Shown piece after piece: positions 44,751-56,594 of a stretch of DNA of 64,000 bases. Positions within the stretch are counted from its first letter, which is position 1; every line of letters starts with the position of its first letter. The stretch covers positions 27,592,291-27,656,290 of the forward strand of contig NC_068338.1 in assembly GCF_014633365.1 (NCBI RefSeq), written 5' to 3'. Position numbers and translations under genes: made by a program. This DNA is from Diospyros lotus. Its lineage: Eukaryota; Streptophyta; Magnoliopsida; Ericales; Ebenaceae. The notes under the pieces are model-generated. The model ran no database searches. It saw only the letters and a list, made by a program, of their open reading frames with translations, and had not been told where the DNA came from.

Positions 44751-46775
44751 ATGGCAAGTGAAGGTAGAAATGTTGAAAATGTTGAGTTTGAAGCTCAAAA
44801 TTTTCAAACACAAGAGAGTGAAACTCAACAAAAGGGAGGTGGAAAAATTTCTACTTCTGATATTTTTAATATTCATTTCAAGAAAACACCAAAAGGAGAT
44901 GGTAAATTTGATGTATCTTGTAATTATTGTAATCAAGTATACAAATTCAAGCAAGGAGGTGGATATGGTACTTTCGCCCGACATTTGCAAACAAAGCACC
45001 CGCTCAAGGTTGGATTGAGCCGCGATCAAACACAAATATCCGGGTTTGCTACCTCTTCAAACTCTCCTCAATTATTTCATTATAATGAAGCTAATTGTAG
45101 GTCTGGTTTAGCTGAAATGGTAGCAATTGATCATTTATCTTTTAGTTTTGGTGAAAAATTAGGTTTTACTCGATTTTGTCAAAACTTTGTTAATCCTAGT
45201 TTTAAATCAATTCCTAGAAATACTTTGAAAAGGAATTTGTTAAAATTGTTTAAAAACTCAAAAATTGAATTGATAACATATTTTCAAAACAATAATATTA
45301 ATGTTTCTATTTGTAGTGATATTTGGAGTGATCATTGGCAAACTCATTCATATATGGGTATTACTTGTCATTGGGTTGATGAAAATTATGTTTTACAAAA
45401 AAGAATTCTTGCGTATCGATGTTTTGATGAAAGTCATAATGCTGAAAATATTTGTAGAATAATTCAACAAATTTTACAAGAATATAGATTAGTTAATAGA
45501 ATTTTTTCAATTTCTTTTGATAATGCATCGGCTAATACTGCTTCTATTAATGAATTGAAAAGAATTTGCCAACCAAATTTTGGTGGAAGATTTTTTCATG
45601 TTAGATGTGCATGTCATGTTTTAAATTTATGTGTTCAAGATGGTATTAAGTCACTTAATTCTTATTTAGATCCAATTAGAAATGTTATTTCTTATATTTG
45701 GGTACACCCTCGAACTGCAAAAGCATGGGCACATTTTTGCACCTCCAATGGTCAAACCCCAAAACGTTTTTCAAAAGATGTCCCTACTCGTTGGAACTCA
45801 ACTTTTAAATTACTTAATCAATCTTTTGAATATAAAGATTTATTGTGTTCTTTTGCAGCAAATTATATTCCACAATATCCTATTTTTCCAACTATGTGGA
45901 ATGTTTGTAGTTCAATTTTGAATATTTTACGAATTTTTAATGATGCTACTCATACACTTAGTAGTGTTTATAAACCAACTTCACATCAATTTTTAATAGA
46001 AGCAATGAATGTGGCCGGTGTATTAATGGAAGGAATTAATGTTGAAGAAATTTGTCATGCTGTTTTAGAAATGAGAGAAAAATGGTTACGTTATTATCAA
46101 TTTATTCCTGAAATTTTTCTTGTTACTATGGTATTTGATCCTAGGTGTAAATTTGATGGTTTAATTGAGTGTTTGTCTAACTATTATTCGTTGTTAGGAT
46201 TAGAAAATAATGAAGAAATTGATGTGAATATTATAATTTCTAAGGTTAGAACTTTATGCAATCAATTATATGAAGCATATGTTATTGCTCCTAGTAGTGA
46301 AGAATCATTTCCATCCATGGCTCCGCATTCCTCTTCCTCCCAACCAATGAAATGGGGTCATAAATTTTTAGATCAAAGGAGGAAAAAACCTAGATCGAGC
46401 TCACATTCGGAGCTCGAAACTTATCTAACCACAGTTTTTGAGTTTGGTGATGATACAGGTTTAAATTTTGAAATTTTGGAGTGGTGGAAAAGGCACAAGG
46501 AGACATTTCCAACTCTTGCAATTATTGCAAGTCAACTTCTTGCAGTTCCAGCTTCAACTGTAGCCGTTGAACAAACATTCAGTAGTGGAGGCAACATTTT
46601 GGACGAAAGAAGATCAAGATTGGCTCCAGAATCATTGGAAGCTCAAGTTTGCCTCGATGATTGGGAAAGAGCTAACATGCGACGTCAAGAAGAACTTATC
46701 CATTCATCATCATCTGACGAATGGGTTAATGATGGTTCAACAACGGCGACTTCCGACTCCAATGAAGATGCGTAG
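44751..46775 (+). CDS. hAT transposase (Ac-like, BED finger + hATC), intact frame
   Basis: 674 residues without stop or frameshift. I take the start at 44751 (AAAAAAATGGCAAGTG), which begins MASEGRN; an in-frame ATG at 44691 would add a hydrophobic 20-residue stretch unlike the family. A BED-type zinc finger has Cys57/Cys60 and His78/His83. The RNase H-like core includes ICSDIWSD (Asp190), ISFDNASANT (Asp257), CACHVLNLCVQDG and VPTRWNST, all conserved in plant hAT transposases and in RICESLEEPER-type domesticated copies. The C-terminal dimerisation (hATC) region contains EWWKRHKETFPTLAIIASQL, VPASTVAVEQTFSSGG and SRLAPESLEAQVCLDDW. The enzyme would cut at the TIRs and reinsert the element with 8-bp duplications. 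It lies inside intact TIRs, so it is a transposon gene rather than a domesticated one. Confidence 0.95.
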   Translation: MASEGRNVENVEFEAQNFQTQESETQQKGGGKISTSDIFNIHFKKTPKGDGKFDVSCNYCNQVYKFKQGGGYGTFARHLQTKHPLKVGLSRDQTQISGFATSSNSPQLFHYNEANCRSGLAEMVAIDHLSFSFGEKLGFTRFCQNFVNPSFKSIPRNTLKRNLLKLFKNSKIELITYFQNNNINVSICSDIWSDHWQTHSYMGITCHWVDENYVLQKRILAYRCFDESHNAENICRIIQQILQEYRLVNRIFSISFDNASANTASINELKRICQPNFGGRFFHVRCACHVLNLCVQDGIKSLNSYLDPIRNVISYIWVHPRTAKAWAHFCTSNGQTPKRFSKDVPTRWNSTFKLLNQSFEYKDLLCSFAANYIPQYPIFPTMWNVCSSILNILRIFNDATHTLSSVYKPTSHQFLIEAMNVAGVLMEGINVEEICHAVLEMREKWLRYYQFIPEIFLVTMVFDPRCKFDGLIECLSNYYSLLGLENNEEIDVNIIISKVRTLCNQLYEAYVIAPSSEESFPSMAPHSSSSQPMKWGHKFLDQRRKKPRSSSHSELETYLTTVFEFGDDTGLNFEILEWWKRHKETFPTLAIIASQLLAVPASTVAVEQTFSSGGNILDERRSRLAPESLEAQVCLDDWERANMRRQEELIHSSSSDEWVNDGSTTATSDSNEDA

Positions 46776-47137
46776 GATCCAAGTCCATATTTTATTTTTT
46801 TTCACATTTGTAAAAATTAATTACTTGTATTACATTTTTGTTGTAATTATTTTTTAATGAAATTAAGTCTAATTCTATTTTTTATTTTTTATTTTTCACA
46901 TTTGTAAAAATTAATTACTTATATTACATACTTGTTTAGTTGTTTTAATTATTTTTAATGAAATTATTACTTATATTTCTTCAATTTTTAGTAGTGTTTT
47001 TTTATTAAAAATATGGTTGAGAATATTTATATTTACAATTACATTTAACAATTAAAAATCGAAACCAAACCGAACCGAACAACGGAACAAGGACCAAAAT
47101 TGAATACAACAATATTTAAAAAAAAATTAAAAAAATT

Positions 47138-47340
47138 CGGTTTGAACCGGAACCGGAACCGTTGACCGAACCGGCTCAAACCGTTGACCGAACCGGTCCA
47201 AACCGTTGACCGAACCGGCACGAACCGGAACCGGAACCGAACCGTCCCAAACCGCCCTTGGGCGGTTCGGTTCAGGTTCAAAGATTTCTTGAACCGGAAC
47301 CGGCGGTTCATGAACCGGAACCGGCGGTTCATGAACCGTG
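47138..47340 (+). repeat. 3' subterminal GAACCGG repeat array of the hAT element
   Basis: Repeated GAACCGGAACCG and AAACCGTTGACCGAACCGG units plus two copies of GGCGGTTCATGAACCG next to the right TIR. Counterpart of 44102-44330. Confidence 0.9.
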
Positions 47341-47358
47341 GCCATGTCTAGTGTGTGA

Positions 47359-50337
47359 GCTGGACTCATTTCATTTTTGTTTTTTTACTTTCTACTCCAT
47401 TATAATTTTATTTTTAAGGAAAGTGTTACATAAGTTATTAAGATTCTCTTTATTGTTTTCTCTTTCATTTTGAGTTTTTAATTTTTTTAAATATTGAAAA
47501 TATGTTTATTTTATTATTTTTAACAATATATTTTTTAAAAACAAAATCCAAAATATAATATCTTGAAACAAAAAGCAAAAGATGTGACCCAAATCACTTA
47601 ATTAACCTCAGCTTTAATGGAGTTCGTAGGACCATTAAAACAAACTTTTTCTTTCATTCATTAATGATTATTTTTTCAGAACCATTCATCATAGTCTCTC
47701 ATGCTGTTTTGATTCGAATCGACAAGAAAAAAGCAAAGGGAATCATGCCGCTGAGACGGCACTGAATAGTTCATTCATGGATGGATATTGATAACTGAGA
47801 TTTTGTGTGCATTAACTTTACCTCCCCTGGCCAGTGTGGGGGATAAGAAAGTCATTTTGAGGTCTCTTTCCCTCCCCTCCCGACCTGTCTGTGTCTCTTT
47901 CTCTCCCCTTTTCATGTTCTCATCGCTGCCATTCCTTATTGCTATCATTATATCCTTATTGCCTCACGTCGTCTCACTACTACATCCACCTTCTCTGAGA
48001 CAGTCGACAAGGCGATGGTGAGAAAGTTGTTGGAGAAGAAAAGAGAAAGGAGAGGAGAAGAAATGAGAGTTGTGTGTAGTGACGACGAGAGACAAAGTGA
48101 GGCAGTGACAATGAGTGACTTGTTGGATAAGAACAAGGGGAGAGATGAGAGAAAGGGAGAGTGGGTTTCTCCTTCCCCCCTCTCCCGATGTTAGCGACGA
48201 TGGTGGCGAGAGGCAAGGCAATGACGACTTGCGACTTGTTGGAGAAGAAGAAGGAATGGGAGATACGGAGGAGAAAAAGAGGAATGGGTCCCCTCCCCCC
48301 AAACAAGAAAAAACTAGTGGCTGTAACTTTACTCCTTGTTAAATGGGGTGCACAAAATCGCATTTGATATTATTTGAATCACTTCGCACCTTATCAGTAG
48401 TTGATTATCAAAAAGTTAGTTTGTTTATTGGTAACTATGTAATGTATGGATATTTCAATCGAACAAACTTTTTTTTTTTAGTTTTATTAATTTAATAGAA
48501 ACTTGTAATGTTTCGTTTTAGTATATATCAATCACATAAGTTTATACATATATATATACATATATGAAATTTAAGTATGAATTTATTAGTTTTCAAGGCA
48601 TAAGTCAAGTGATTAAACCACGATAAGTGACATTCACACCGATAAATCATGAGGTTGATTTCTTATCTTGTGTATTAAAGCAAAGTCTTCATCTGTGATT
48701 TATCTCATCTATCGAAATTGAGGGTACAAACGGCGAGAGACCGCACAAAAACGATAATCCCAAATATGAATTTATTAATATATTTAAAAAAAATAGAGAA
48801 ATAACAACCAAATACATCCTATCCTATTGGCTATGTAACACGAAAACGAAAACGAGAAACGTTTTTGATAGGAAACGAAAATGTGGAAACTGACGTTTTT
48901 TTAAAATCACGCTTATGTTCCTATAAGAGCACGCTTATGTTTTTTTTTAGTGGAAGGGGTTTGAAGGTTCTCTCAAAGTATATATTTGCAACTTCGGTGA
49001 TGTCTAATCGAACTAATTTCCTTTTTCAAATGATTACTTTGGAAGTCAAAGGAAATAACCCTGTGATTTCGGACTCCACTCAGATATTCATCTCAAAAAG
49101 TTGATTTTTTATGTGTTGGTTTGGTGCTTGATGATCTCAATCCCATTATCATCAGAGTCGGCTCAGTGAAGCGACACAGGCGGTCGCCGCCCCAAATTAG
49201 GAAGGCTCCAAAATTTTAAAAATGTGTAATTTATATATATTTTTTATTTTTTAATAATAAATATTTTTAAAAAAATTAAATACAAAATTCAATCTAACCT
49301 TTTATCTTTCCCATCCTCTTCTCAATTTTTTTATCATTCCCACTAAACCCACTTTTCTTTTTTTAATTTTTCCAACTTCTCTTTCTTTAGTTTTCAACAT
49401 CTAAATTTTTTAGCTTGGATCATTGCATGTTTGTAGGTCTAAATAGGTAAATGATTATTATTTATTGAATATAATTTATTAGATAAATTTAGTTATACAA
49501 ATTTAATCAATAATTTTACATCTCAAAGGTAAAAAAAATTAATTTTATATAAAATTAAACATAATTCAATACATATTTGTAAAATAAAAATTTATTCATT
49601 ATTAATAAACTTTATCTTTATAATGTTATCAGTTTAATGTTTTATTTTGTTTCTTTTTATAAAAAAAATTAAGAGGGTATAGTTTTTGCTTAACTTTTAT
49701 CGATTTTCTTAGAGTTTAAAAAAAAATTAGTTTTATTTTTTCTTTGTTTATTGTAATAGGTTGTTTGATTTTTTTTATTTTTGAGTCATTATATTTTATT
49801 TAAAAATTTATTATCGTTAAGAGATTATTGTATTTTGTAGTTGATCAAATTTTAATTTTTTTTAATTTAATGAAATGATAAAATTTTTTATTATTTATTT
49901 TTTTATAAAAAAAATTAATACTCATAAAAAATCTCCACAATTTTTTTTTATCTAAAATCCTCAAATTAATTTAGCGGGCTCTAATTATGATCATGGTTAA
50001 TCAACTTGGATTCATTATCATCACGCAAAACATTGGATGGGTCAGTCAGTGGGGGCAAATTTTTTAATCTAATATAATTGGCCAAGTGGTGAAAGTGCAT
50101 AATGCCACATTAAGTAAAAATCTAGTTGATAGAGAGAAGAAAACATAATTTTTAAATACATAATAATATATACAAAAGTATATAACTTGACCGTTAAACC
50201 GTACCCCAGCTCTCTCTCTCTCTCTCTCTCTGTGTGTGCAATTGCAGAGAGAGAAAACACAATTCTCAGTCTTACCAGCTTAGCTGCAAAAGCCGTAGCA
50301 GCTAAGTCGGTTCCGGCCTCGACAGCCTATAAATATA
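47359..50337. other. intergenic, 5' flank of the SCPL gene
   Basis: No protein gene is supported; low-complexity frames at 47788-48367 look like CT/GA-rich sequence rather than coding. A SINE-like element lies at 48592-48770. The 49160-49990 stretch starts GCGGTCGCCGCCCCAAATT and is otherwise very AT-rich, which recalls a small non-autonomous DNA transposon, but its ends were not proven. A CT/GT run (50211-50238) precedes the SCPL promoter. Confidence 0.45.
48592..48770 (+). repeat. SINE-like element
   Basis: The head GGCATAAGTCAAGTGATTAA resembles a Pol III A box and ATCATGAGGTTGATTTCTTA a B box. The body matches 7962-8135 (GCAAAGTCTTCATC, GTGATTTATCTC, GCACAAAAACGATAATCCC). It lacks the long A-tail of that copy. 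Confidence 0.55.
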
Positions 50338-50345
50338 TGTAAATC
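50338..50345 (+). promoter_or_regulatory. TATA box of the SCPL gene
   Basis: TATAAATA lies 63-70 bp before the start codon, leaving room for a 5' untranslated region of roughly 35 nt that contains a CTCTCTCTCT stretch. Confidence 0.65.
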
Positions 50346-50407
50346 CAGTGTCGATCGAACCATCATTCATCAATCTCTCTCTCAGACAAGCCCACTAGTA
50401 AAAGAAG

Positions 50408-51169
50408 ATGAAACCTGCAGCATTCTCTTTTGTTCCTTTTCTTTTCCTTGTTCTTCTTCTTTTCCAAAGCCCACTTTCCTTATCATCATCTGCAAAAGTC
50501 GATGAAACTGAAACCGATCCCTTCCTGTCTGCAACCCTCAATTTCCCAAAAACACAAGCCCAAAAACTCATCCGGGGCCTCAACTTATTCCCCAGAAATG
50601 ACATCAACAGAGGCGGCCTTCACGTCGAACCTCCAGCTGCTCCGCTGGTGGAAAAGCCTTTGAAGATCCATGTCCACGGCGATCCTCGGACTTCTATCCA
50701 GGACCTCGGCCACCATGCTGGTTATTATCGCCTTCCCCATACCAAAGATGCAAGGTATATATATATATATATATATATATTATGGGTTTTCTTCGAATTG
50801 CTTATAATTCATTCTGCGCGCAAAAGATTAATCGCTTCTTTTCTTTTTCTTGTTTTTGTTTTTGCTGGAAATTAAGAATCGGTTGGTTTGCAGAAAGGAC
50901 AATTCCTTACTCTTAAACCCTATTACTCCGCGTAAAAATAAATATATATATATATATTTTAAATAATTTAAATTCATAATTTTTTATTATAAAAATAAAG
51001 TTTACAGTTGCTGTCAAAGTTAATACTCTCGTCTTGGGGTATTATTAATTCTTGTTCATGAACCAACGTTCTTTTTCCTTTTCTCTTCTATTCTATTTGT
51101 ACGTATTTCAAACTTTGAAATCAATCAATTAGAGTGTACTCAAAGGGTGTCCCAATTGCCGGATTTGTT

Positions 51170-51201
<32 letters not shown>

Positions 51202-53899
51202 TGCCTTTTAAGTTCAAGTGTTGTGTCTGCCTGTGATGTTTACCCACTTTTTATGGATCTTGACTCTTCCTGATAGGGTTAATTGCTCAAAAATAAATAA
51301 ATAAATAAATAATTTATTGTATTTTTAATTTTTATTAAATTTTTAAGTTTTTTTAATATTAAGTTTAGACTTTTAATCTGTATTAAATATGTATTGCATG
51401 CTATCAGTACTTCATCATTTAAATAGATCGTTAATTTTTGTATACATTTAAAATAAATTGAAAGTCTAATTTTAATTATAGTAAAAATTTAAAAATTCGG
51501 TACATAATTAAAATAAACCCTTCCTGATATGAATGTAATGCCATTTGCCTCCACACATTATATGTAAAGCATCTCTAATTAGATTTTGTGCTTTTAAAAT
51601 ATCTGTGTTGGAATACCTTTTGAATTTTAATTATATGCTTTTAGTTCAAATTCTGTAAAATAAAAATGCTATTTTGATATTCGCTTGTAACATTATATAT
51701 TGTAATATATTAATTTGTACGTACATTGATATGTTGTAAAATATATAAACTAAACTTATACGCAATATCTAATAAATAGGCAGTAAGAACTGGCCATGTT
51801 CTATATAGATGTTGTTAATAATAATCACAGTATATGGCTAATGAAGCTGGTTGTGTGAAAATAATTAAATGAGATTTGCAGGATGTTCTATTTCTTTTTC
51901 GAATCGCGACATAGTAAGGAGGACCCGGTTGTTATTTGGCTGACCGGAGGCCCCGGCTGCAGCAGTGAACTCGCCATGTTCTATGAGAACGGCCCTTTCC
52001 ATATTGCCAACAACTCGTCGCTTGTCTGGAACGACTTTGGCTGGGACCAGGTATATTTTTATTAAATTAAAAGTATAATCGCTAGTAGACATTTATCCTA
52101 TAAGAAAAATCCAATCTTGATCACCAGTAACGACAACAATACTTGGTTCGGAAATCAAGATTCACGGAGCAAACACAAATTAAGCTTTAATTTCCATGCA
52201 AAAAGCTCAACAACTTTGACACACCAAATGCTTCTTGTTTATTCTCTGATTGCAGGCATCAAACCTTATATATGTCGACCAGCCAACCGGAACTGGTTTC
52301 AGTTACAGTTCTGACCAAGATGACATTCGCCATGACGAAAGAGGTGTCAGCAATGATCTCTATGACTTCTTGCAGGTCTGGTTTAATTTCACTCCATCTT
52401 CTTTGAAAATATTTCATCATTCTAGTAAAAGCTTACTAATTAAATTTGACTATATATGGCGTTAGGCGTTCTTCAAACAGCATCCGCAGTACGCGACGAA
52501 CGACTTCTACATAACCGGAGAATCGTACGCCGGGCACTACATTCCGGCGTTCGCTTCTCGGGTTCACAAAGGAAACAAAGGCAAAGAAGGAATTCCCATA
52601 AACCTCAAGGTATGCCGGGCTCTCTGTTAGATTCATTAATCTGGTTTTCAGAACGTATTCGGTTGAATCAGCAGCAGGTAACTTGATTCAAGTGGAATTG
52701 GATGAACACAGGGATTTGCCATTGGTAATGGGCTCACTGATCCTGAAATCCAGTACAAAGCTTACCCCGATTATGCTTTGGAAATGGAAGTGATCGAAAA
52801 GTCTGGTTACAACGTCGTCAGCCAGATGGTTCCGCCATGCGAAGAGGCGATAAAACACTGTGGTAATTCTTCCAATTCCTGATGAATCTTAATTTGATTA
52901 CATTACTTAAGGCCTTACGGTTGCTTAATTAATCAGTAAGAGTTTTTGCATTAGGTGCCGACGGAGGAACTGCTTGCGCTTCTGCATACATGGCCTGCAA
53001 CTCCATATTCAATAAGATCATGGGTATGGCCGGTGATACCAATGTAAGCCCAAAAGCATATGGCAGTTTCTAACAGCATGATCCTCTAAATAAGAACATA
53101 GAACATTAGAACTGTTAAAAGAAGGCACATACCTCTTGATCTGATTGTGATGAGAATTATTTGTTGGTATCTTTGACCTGCAGTACTACGACATCAGAAA
53201 GAAATGTGTGGGGGACCTGTGCTACGACTTCTCGAGCATGGAGAATCTGCTGAACCAGAGATGGGTCCGGGATGCTCTCGGGGTTGGAGACATCGAGTTT
53301 GTTTCGTGTAGCTCGACAGTGTACCAGGCGATGACGCTGGACTGGATGAGGAACCTGGAAGTTGGCATTCCTGCACTTCTTGAAGACGGAATCCAGCTGC
53401 TTGTGTATGCTGGGGAGTATGATCTCATATGCAACTGGCTCGGTGAGCTTCTTTAGTTCAACTGAACCCGAATCCGAAACCTTCGTGGTTTGGTGATTTC
53501 GTTTGAATGGACCTCCGTTCATTTACACAGCAAAAACTTGTTTCTTTGAGCAGGGAATTCAAGATGGGTTCATGCCATGGAATGGTCCGGCCAGAAAGAT
53601 TTTGTAGCTGCTCCAACAATTCCATTTGTAGTTGATGGTGCCGAAAAAGGACTGCTAAAAGGCCATGGCCCTCTTACTTTCCTTAAGGTCTTTCTCCCTC
53701 TGTTAATGCAAAGTCAAATTTTGATAACAGAATTTTATTACAGAAAACTGAACGTATTACCTGTAACATCGATCAGGTGCATGATGCCGGTCACATGGTG
53801 CCAATGGATCAACCAAGAGCTTCCCTAGAAATGTTGAAGAGGTGGATACAAGGCAAACTTTCTCCAACTAACTCAGAAGGCCGGCCTGTTCCTTTCTGA
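50408..53899 (+). CDS. SCPL48: serine carboxypeptidase-like protein, SCPL48/49 type (peptidase S10)
   Basis: Nine exons join in frame: 50408-50754, 51882-52050, 52256-52375, 52466-52609, 52712-52862, 52955-53043, 53184-53442, 53554-53687 and 53777-53899, giving 511 residues, the usual length. A signal peptide of about 25 residues is followed by a propeptide-like region ([20 protein letters not shown]). Family motifs are [11 protein letters not shown] (oxyanion region, 135-145), [12 protein letters not shown] with nucleophile Ser232, [14 protein letters not shown] with Asp420, and [14 protein letters not shown] with His477, so the catalytic triad is complete. Known role of the clade: secreted or vacuolar carboxypeptidase removing C-terminal residues, related to carboxypeptidase Y. 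The assignment to 48/49 rather than another member rests on the propeptide and [13 protein letters not shown] insert as I recall them. A TATA box precedes it; no damage is seen. Confidence 0.93.
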
Positions 53900-54953
53900 T
53901 CTCAACCCAAAGAAACCAGCACTTCATCGGCATTCGTCTTCCATGCCCAACTTTACATCTAGTGTGCAGGCCAATTACCCATAGCATACATGTTCCTGTG
54001 AGTATCAGTGCTGTCCTGGCCATTGCATAAAGATATCGTTCATAGAAATGAACAATGAGTGCGCCATTCAATAAGAAAAATCTTCTCTTGTTCCTTTTTC
54101 TCATTTTCTTGCCTAACGACACCATTTCTTTTCCAGTGCCTATGCCTGCTCTGTTGTTTAACCAAGTATATTATATATATATATATCTATATATATTATA
54201 TACATATATATTCATGCAATGGGTGACAATGGTGAAGCAATAAAATGAAACCAACAATACATATTCTGTTCAATTGATGCCAACTGTGATGAACAAACAA
54301 AACGAAACCAATTTTAGATTCATGTTTGATCCTTTTACAATGCCGAGAGTAATCAAAGTCAAGCACCGGAAAATCACAACATAATTGAATTCATTTCCAG
54401 ACAATAACCTGATATAAGTTTGTTTCATCAACTGTCTAATGCAGCTAAGTAAACATAGGGGTCGTCTAACTTAAGGAAAGCAAACAAGAAGAGTAAAATG
54501 GCTAGGAACCAACTCTTGCCCCATACAACTCCCTCAAAAGTCTTAATTGCAGGTTGGAAACCAAACCAGTCCGCAAAGGAACAACAGATGCCACCCGCAA
54601 GGGAATTGCTCGTCCTTGCATCATGAACTTTGTAATTTCATGTACACAAAATAAATCATGTATGCTTCTAATCACACATACATATGTAACCTTATCCACT
54701 TTAATTTTCTGAGCTAGATGTGTTTGCTTTAGCATCATATTCATTATATTTCTAGATATAATACCTCACAATTCTTTGAAAAATTCTAACTTGAAATTAT
54801 GTTACACCAACGTTATGCTCTCTCAAAAGATCATTTGATCTCTATATGTTGTAACTTCATAAGAGAGTTGATAATTATCCATGATGACTCAAAATCACAT
54901 CGAGATGATTCAAGATGTCTCTTCAACTTTGCATTTGCACTGTCAGCCGTTGA
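53900..54953. other. 3' flank of the SCPL gene
   Basis: Probable 3' untranslated region followed by AT-rich intergenic DNA with a TA run near 54170-54215. No further gene is recognised. Confidence 0.5.
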
Positions 54954-54961
54954 ACAAAAAC

Positions 54962-55388
54962 CATTGTTTTAAAAATCGGATCGGACTGACCGGTCGGACC
55001 GGAAAAACCGGGAACCGGTGGCCTATTCGATCCGGTTTGACATAAAAACCCAAATCTTCTTTAACCCAGTCAAAATCGGTCAAAATCCGGTCGAACCGAT
55101 GAACCGGGAACCGGATTGACCCCGATTTTTTTTACCCTCACACTTATTTTTAAATTTTTAATTCTTAATTAATTTTTTAACAACATATATAACAATTATA
55201 TATAAAATATTAGTTGTATATTAGTTAATAATAGCATTTTTCATGATAATATATAGAATATTAGTATTTCAAATATATATATATATTATTTAATTATAAA
55301 ATATATATATATGACATCATCCGGTCGGACCAATTCGTGACCTAATTAATAGACCGATTCGCTCTTCGGTCCGGTTTTTAAAACATTG
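54962..55388. mobile_element. hAT-like MITE with 8-bp target duplication
   Basis: 427 bp with inverted termini CATTGTTTTAAAAATCGGA and its near-complement TCCGGTTTTTAAAACATTG at the right end, flanked by a perfect 8-bp duplication ACAAAAAC (54954-54961 and 55389-55396). The ends are rich in CCGGTC/GACCGG motifs and the middle is AT-rich. It has no coding capacity. The 8-bp duplication indicates hAT-type mobilisation, though its termini differ from those of the intact hAT at 44086. Confidence 0.88.
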
Positions 55389-55479
55389 ACAAAAACATAT
55401 TGATATATTAGATTGATTGAAAATATTACAATAAAAATAAGTAAAGATATATGATATTTGAGTTTGATAAAGAATACCT

Positions 55480-56530
55480 CACTACAAGAAAAACACTTTT
55501 TAGCGACAAAATTTTTTCATCTCTAATTAGTGACATATTAGCGATAGGAATAGCCGTCGCTAAATCTTTTTTTATACTTTTTTTAGTTAGCAATGGAATT
55601 AGCAACGGGTAATTTCGTTACTAAATAATTTTAAATATTTTTAAAATTTAGTAACAGATACGCTCGTCACTAAATAATTTTAGTGAATTTATTTTTTAAT
55701 TTAGCGATGGAAAGAAAATTTTGTCCATTTAGCAACGAAATAATTCTATTGCTAAAAGAAAAAAAATTAATTTAAAAATTATTTATCAAAGGAATAAATC
55801 TTTCGCTAAATGAAAAAAAATTAATTTAAAATTAAAATCTTTTACTGACGAAATAATTTTGTTACTAAAATAAAATAAAATTAAAACTTAATTTAAAAAT
55901 ATATAGCAACGAAATAATTCCATCGCTGAAACAAAAATAAAACTAAAACTTAATTTAGAATTTTTTAGTGACGGAATAAATCCATTGCTAAATGGAAAAA
56001 ATTTTAAATTAAAATTAAAATTAAAATCTTTTAGAGTCAAAATTATTCCGTCGTTAAAAGAAAATAAAAATAAAATTTAATTTAAAATTATTTAGTCTTT
56101 TAACCAGAGAATTCTTTTGTCATTAAAATTAAAAAAAATTATAAATTTTAGCTGTCGAATTATTCCGTTATTAAAATGTGAAATTCATAAAATATTTAAA
56201 TTAAATTTATAATTTTATTTGACAAAAAAAATTTCATAATTAAATGTAGTATTATAAAAATTCTAATTAAATTCAAAATTAGTGACATAATATTCTATCA
56301 TTAAGTTATAAAATTAATAAAAGATGAAATTACAAATTAAAATTCTAATGAATTATTCTGCCACTAATATAATAATTTATAAGACTTTTATTTGAATTAG
56401 CAATGAAATAATTAAATTAATAAATATTAAAATTAAAATTAATATCCGTTTGAATTAATGACGGAATATTTCGTCTACATTAAAATTAAGTTGGAGTCTA
56501 AAAATATTATTTATATATATTTTTTATTTA
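55480..56530 (+). mobile_element. CACTA (En/Spm) transposon, left end and subterminal repeats
   Basis: CACTACAAGAAAAA at 55480 is the canonical terminal sequence of plant CACTA elements. About 1 kb follows with repeated TTTAGCGACGGAATAATT-type units in both orientations (for example AGCGACAAAATTTT, CCGTCGCTAAAT, TAGCAACGAAATAATT), the usual subterminal repeat design. The matching right end (TTTTTCTTGTAGTG) is not in the window, so the element is truncated or extends past it. The right boundary given here is where the repeats fade, not a proven end. Confidence 0.75.
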
Positions 56531-56594
56531 TTTGGTATAAATATTAATTTATATAGTATTTTTGATATATTATTTTTTTATTTAGTATTTTATT

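Larger units (their letters stand above)
44086..47350 (+). mobile_element. complete hAT-superfamily DNA transposon with 8-bp target duplication
   Basis: 3265 bp bounded by 12-bp perfect terminal inverted repeats TAGACATGGCCA (44086-44097, and its reverse complement ending at 47350) and flanked by a perfect 8-bp duplication GTGTGTGA (44078-44085 and 47351-47358), the hallmark size for hAT. The interior holds one long transposase gene. Both subterminal regions are packed with CCGGAACC-type repeats, as expected for transposase binding sites. A perfect TSD, perfect TIRs and an open transposase argue for a recent and possibly autonomous copy. Confidence 0.97.

Noticed and set aside
49160..49990. 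Possible small DNA transposon starting GCGGTCGCCGCC
   Set aside because: No convincing inverted terminus or target duplication; mentioned only in the intergenic note.
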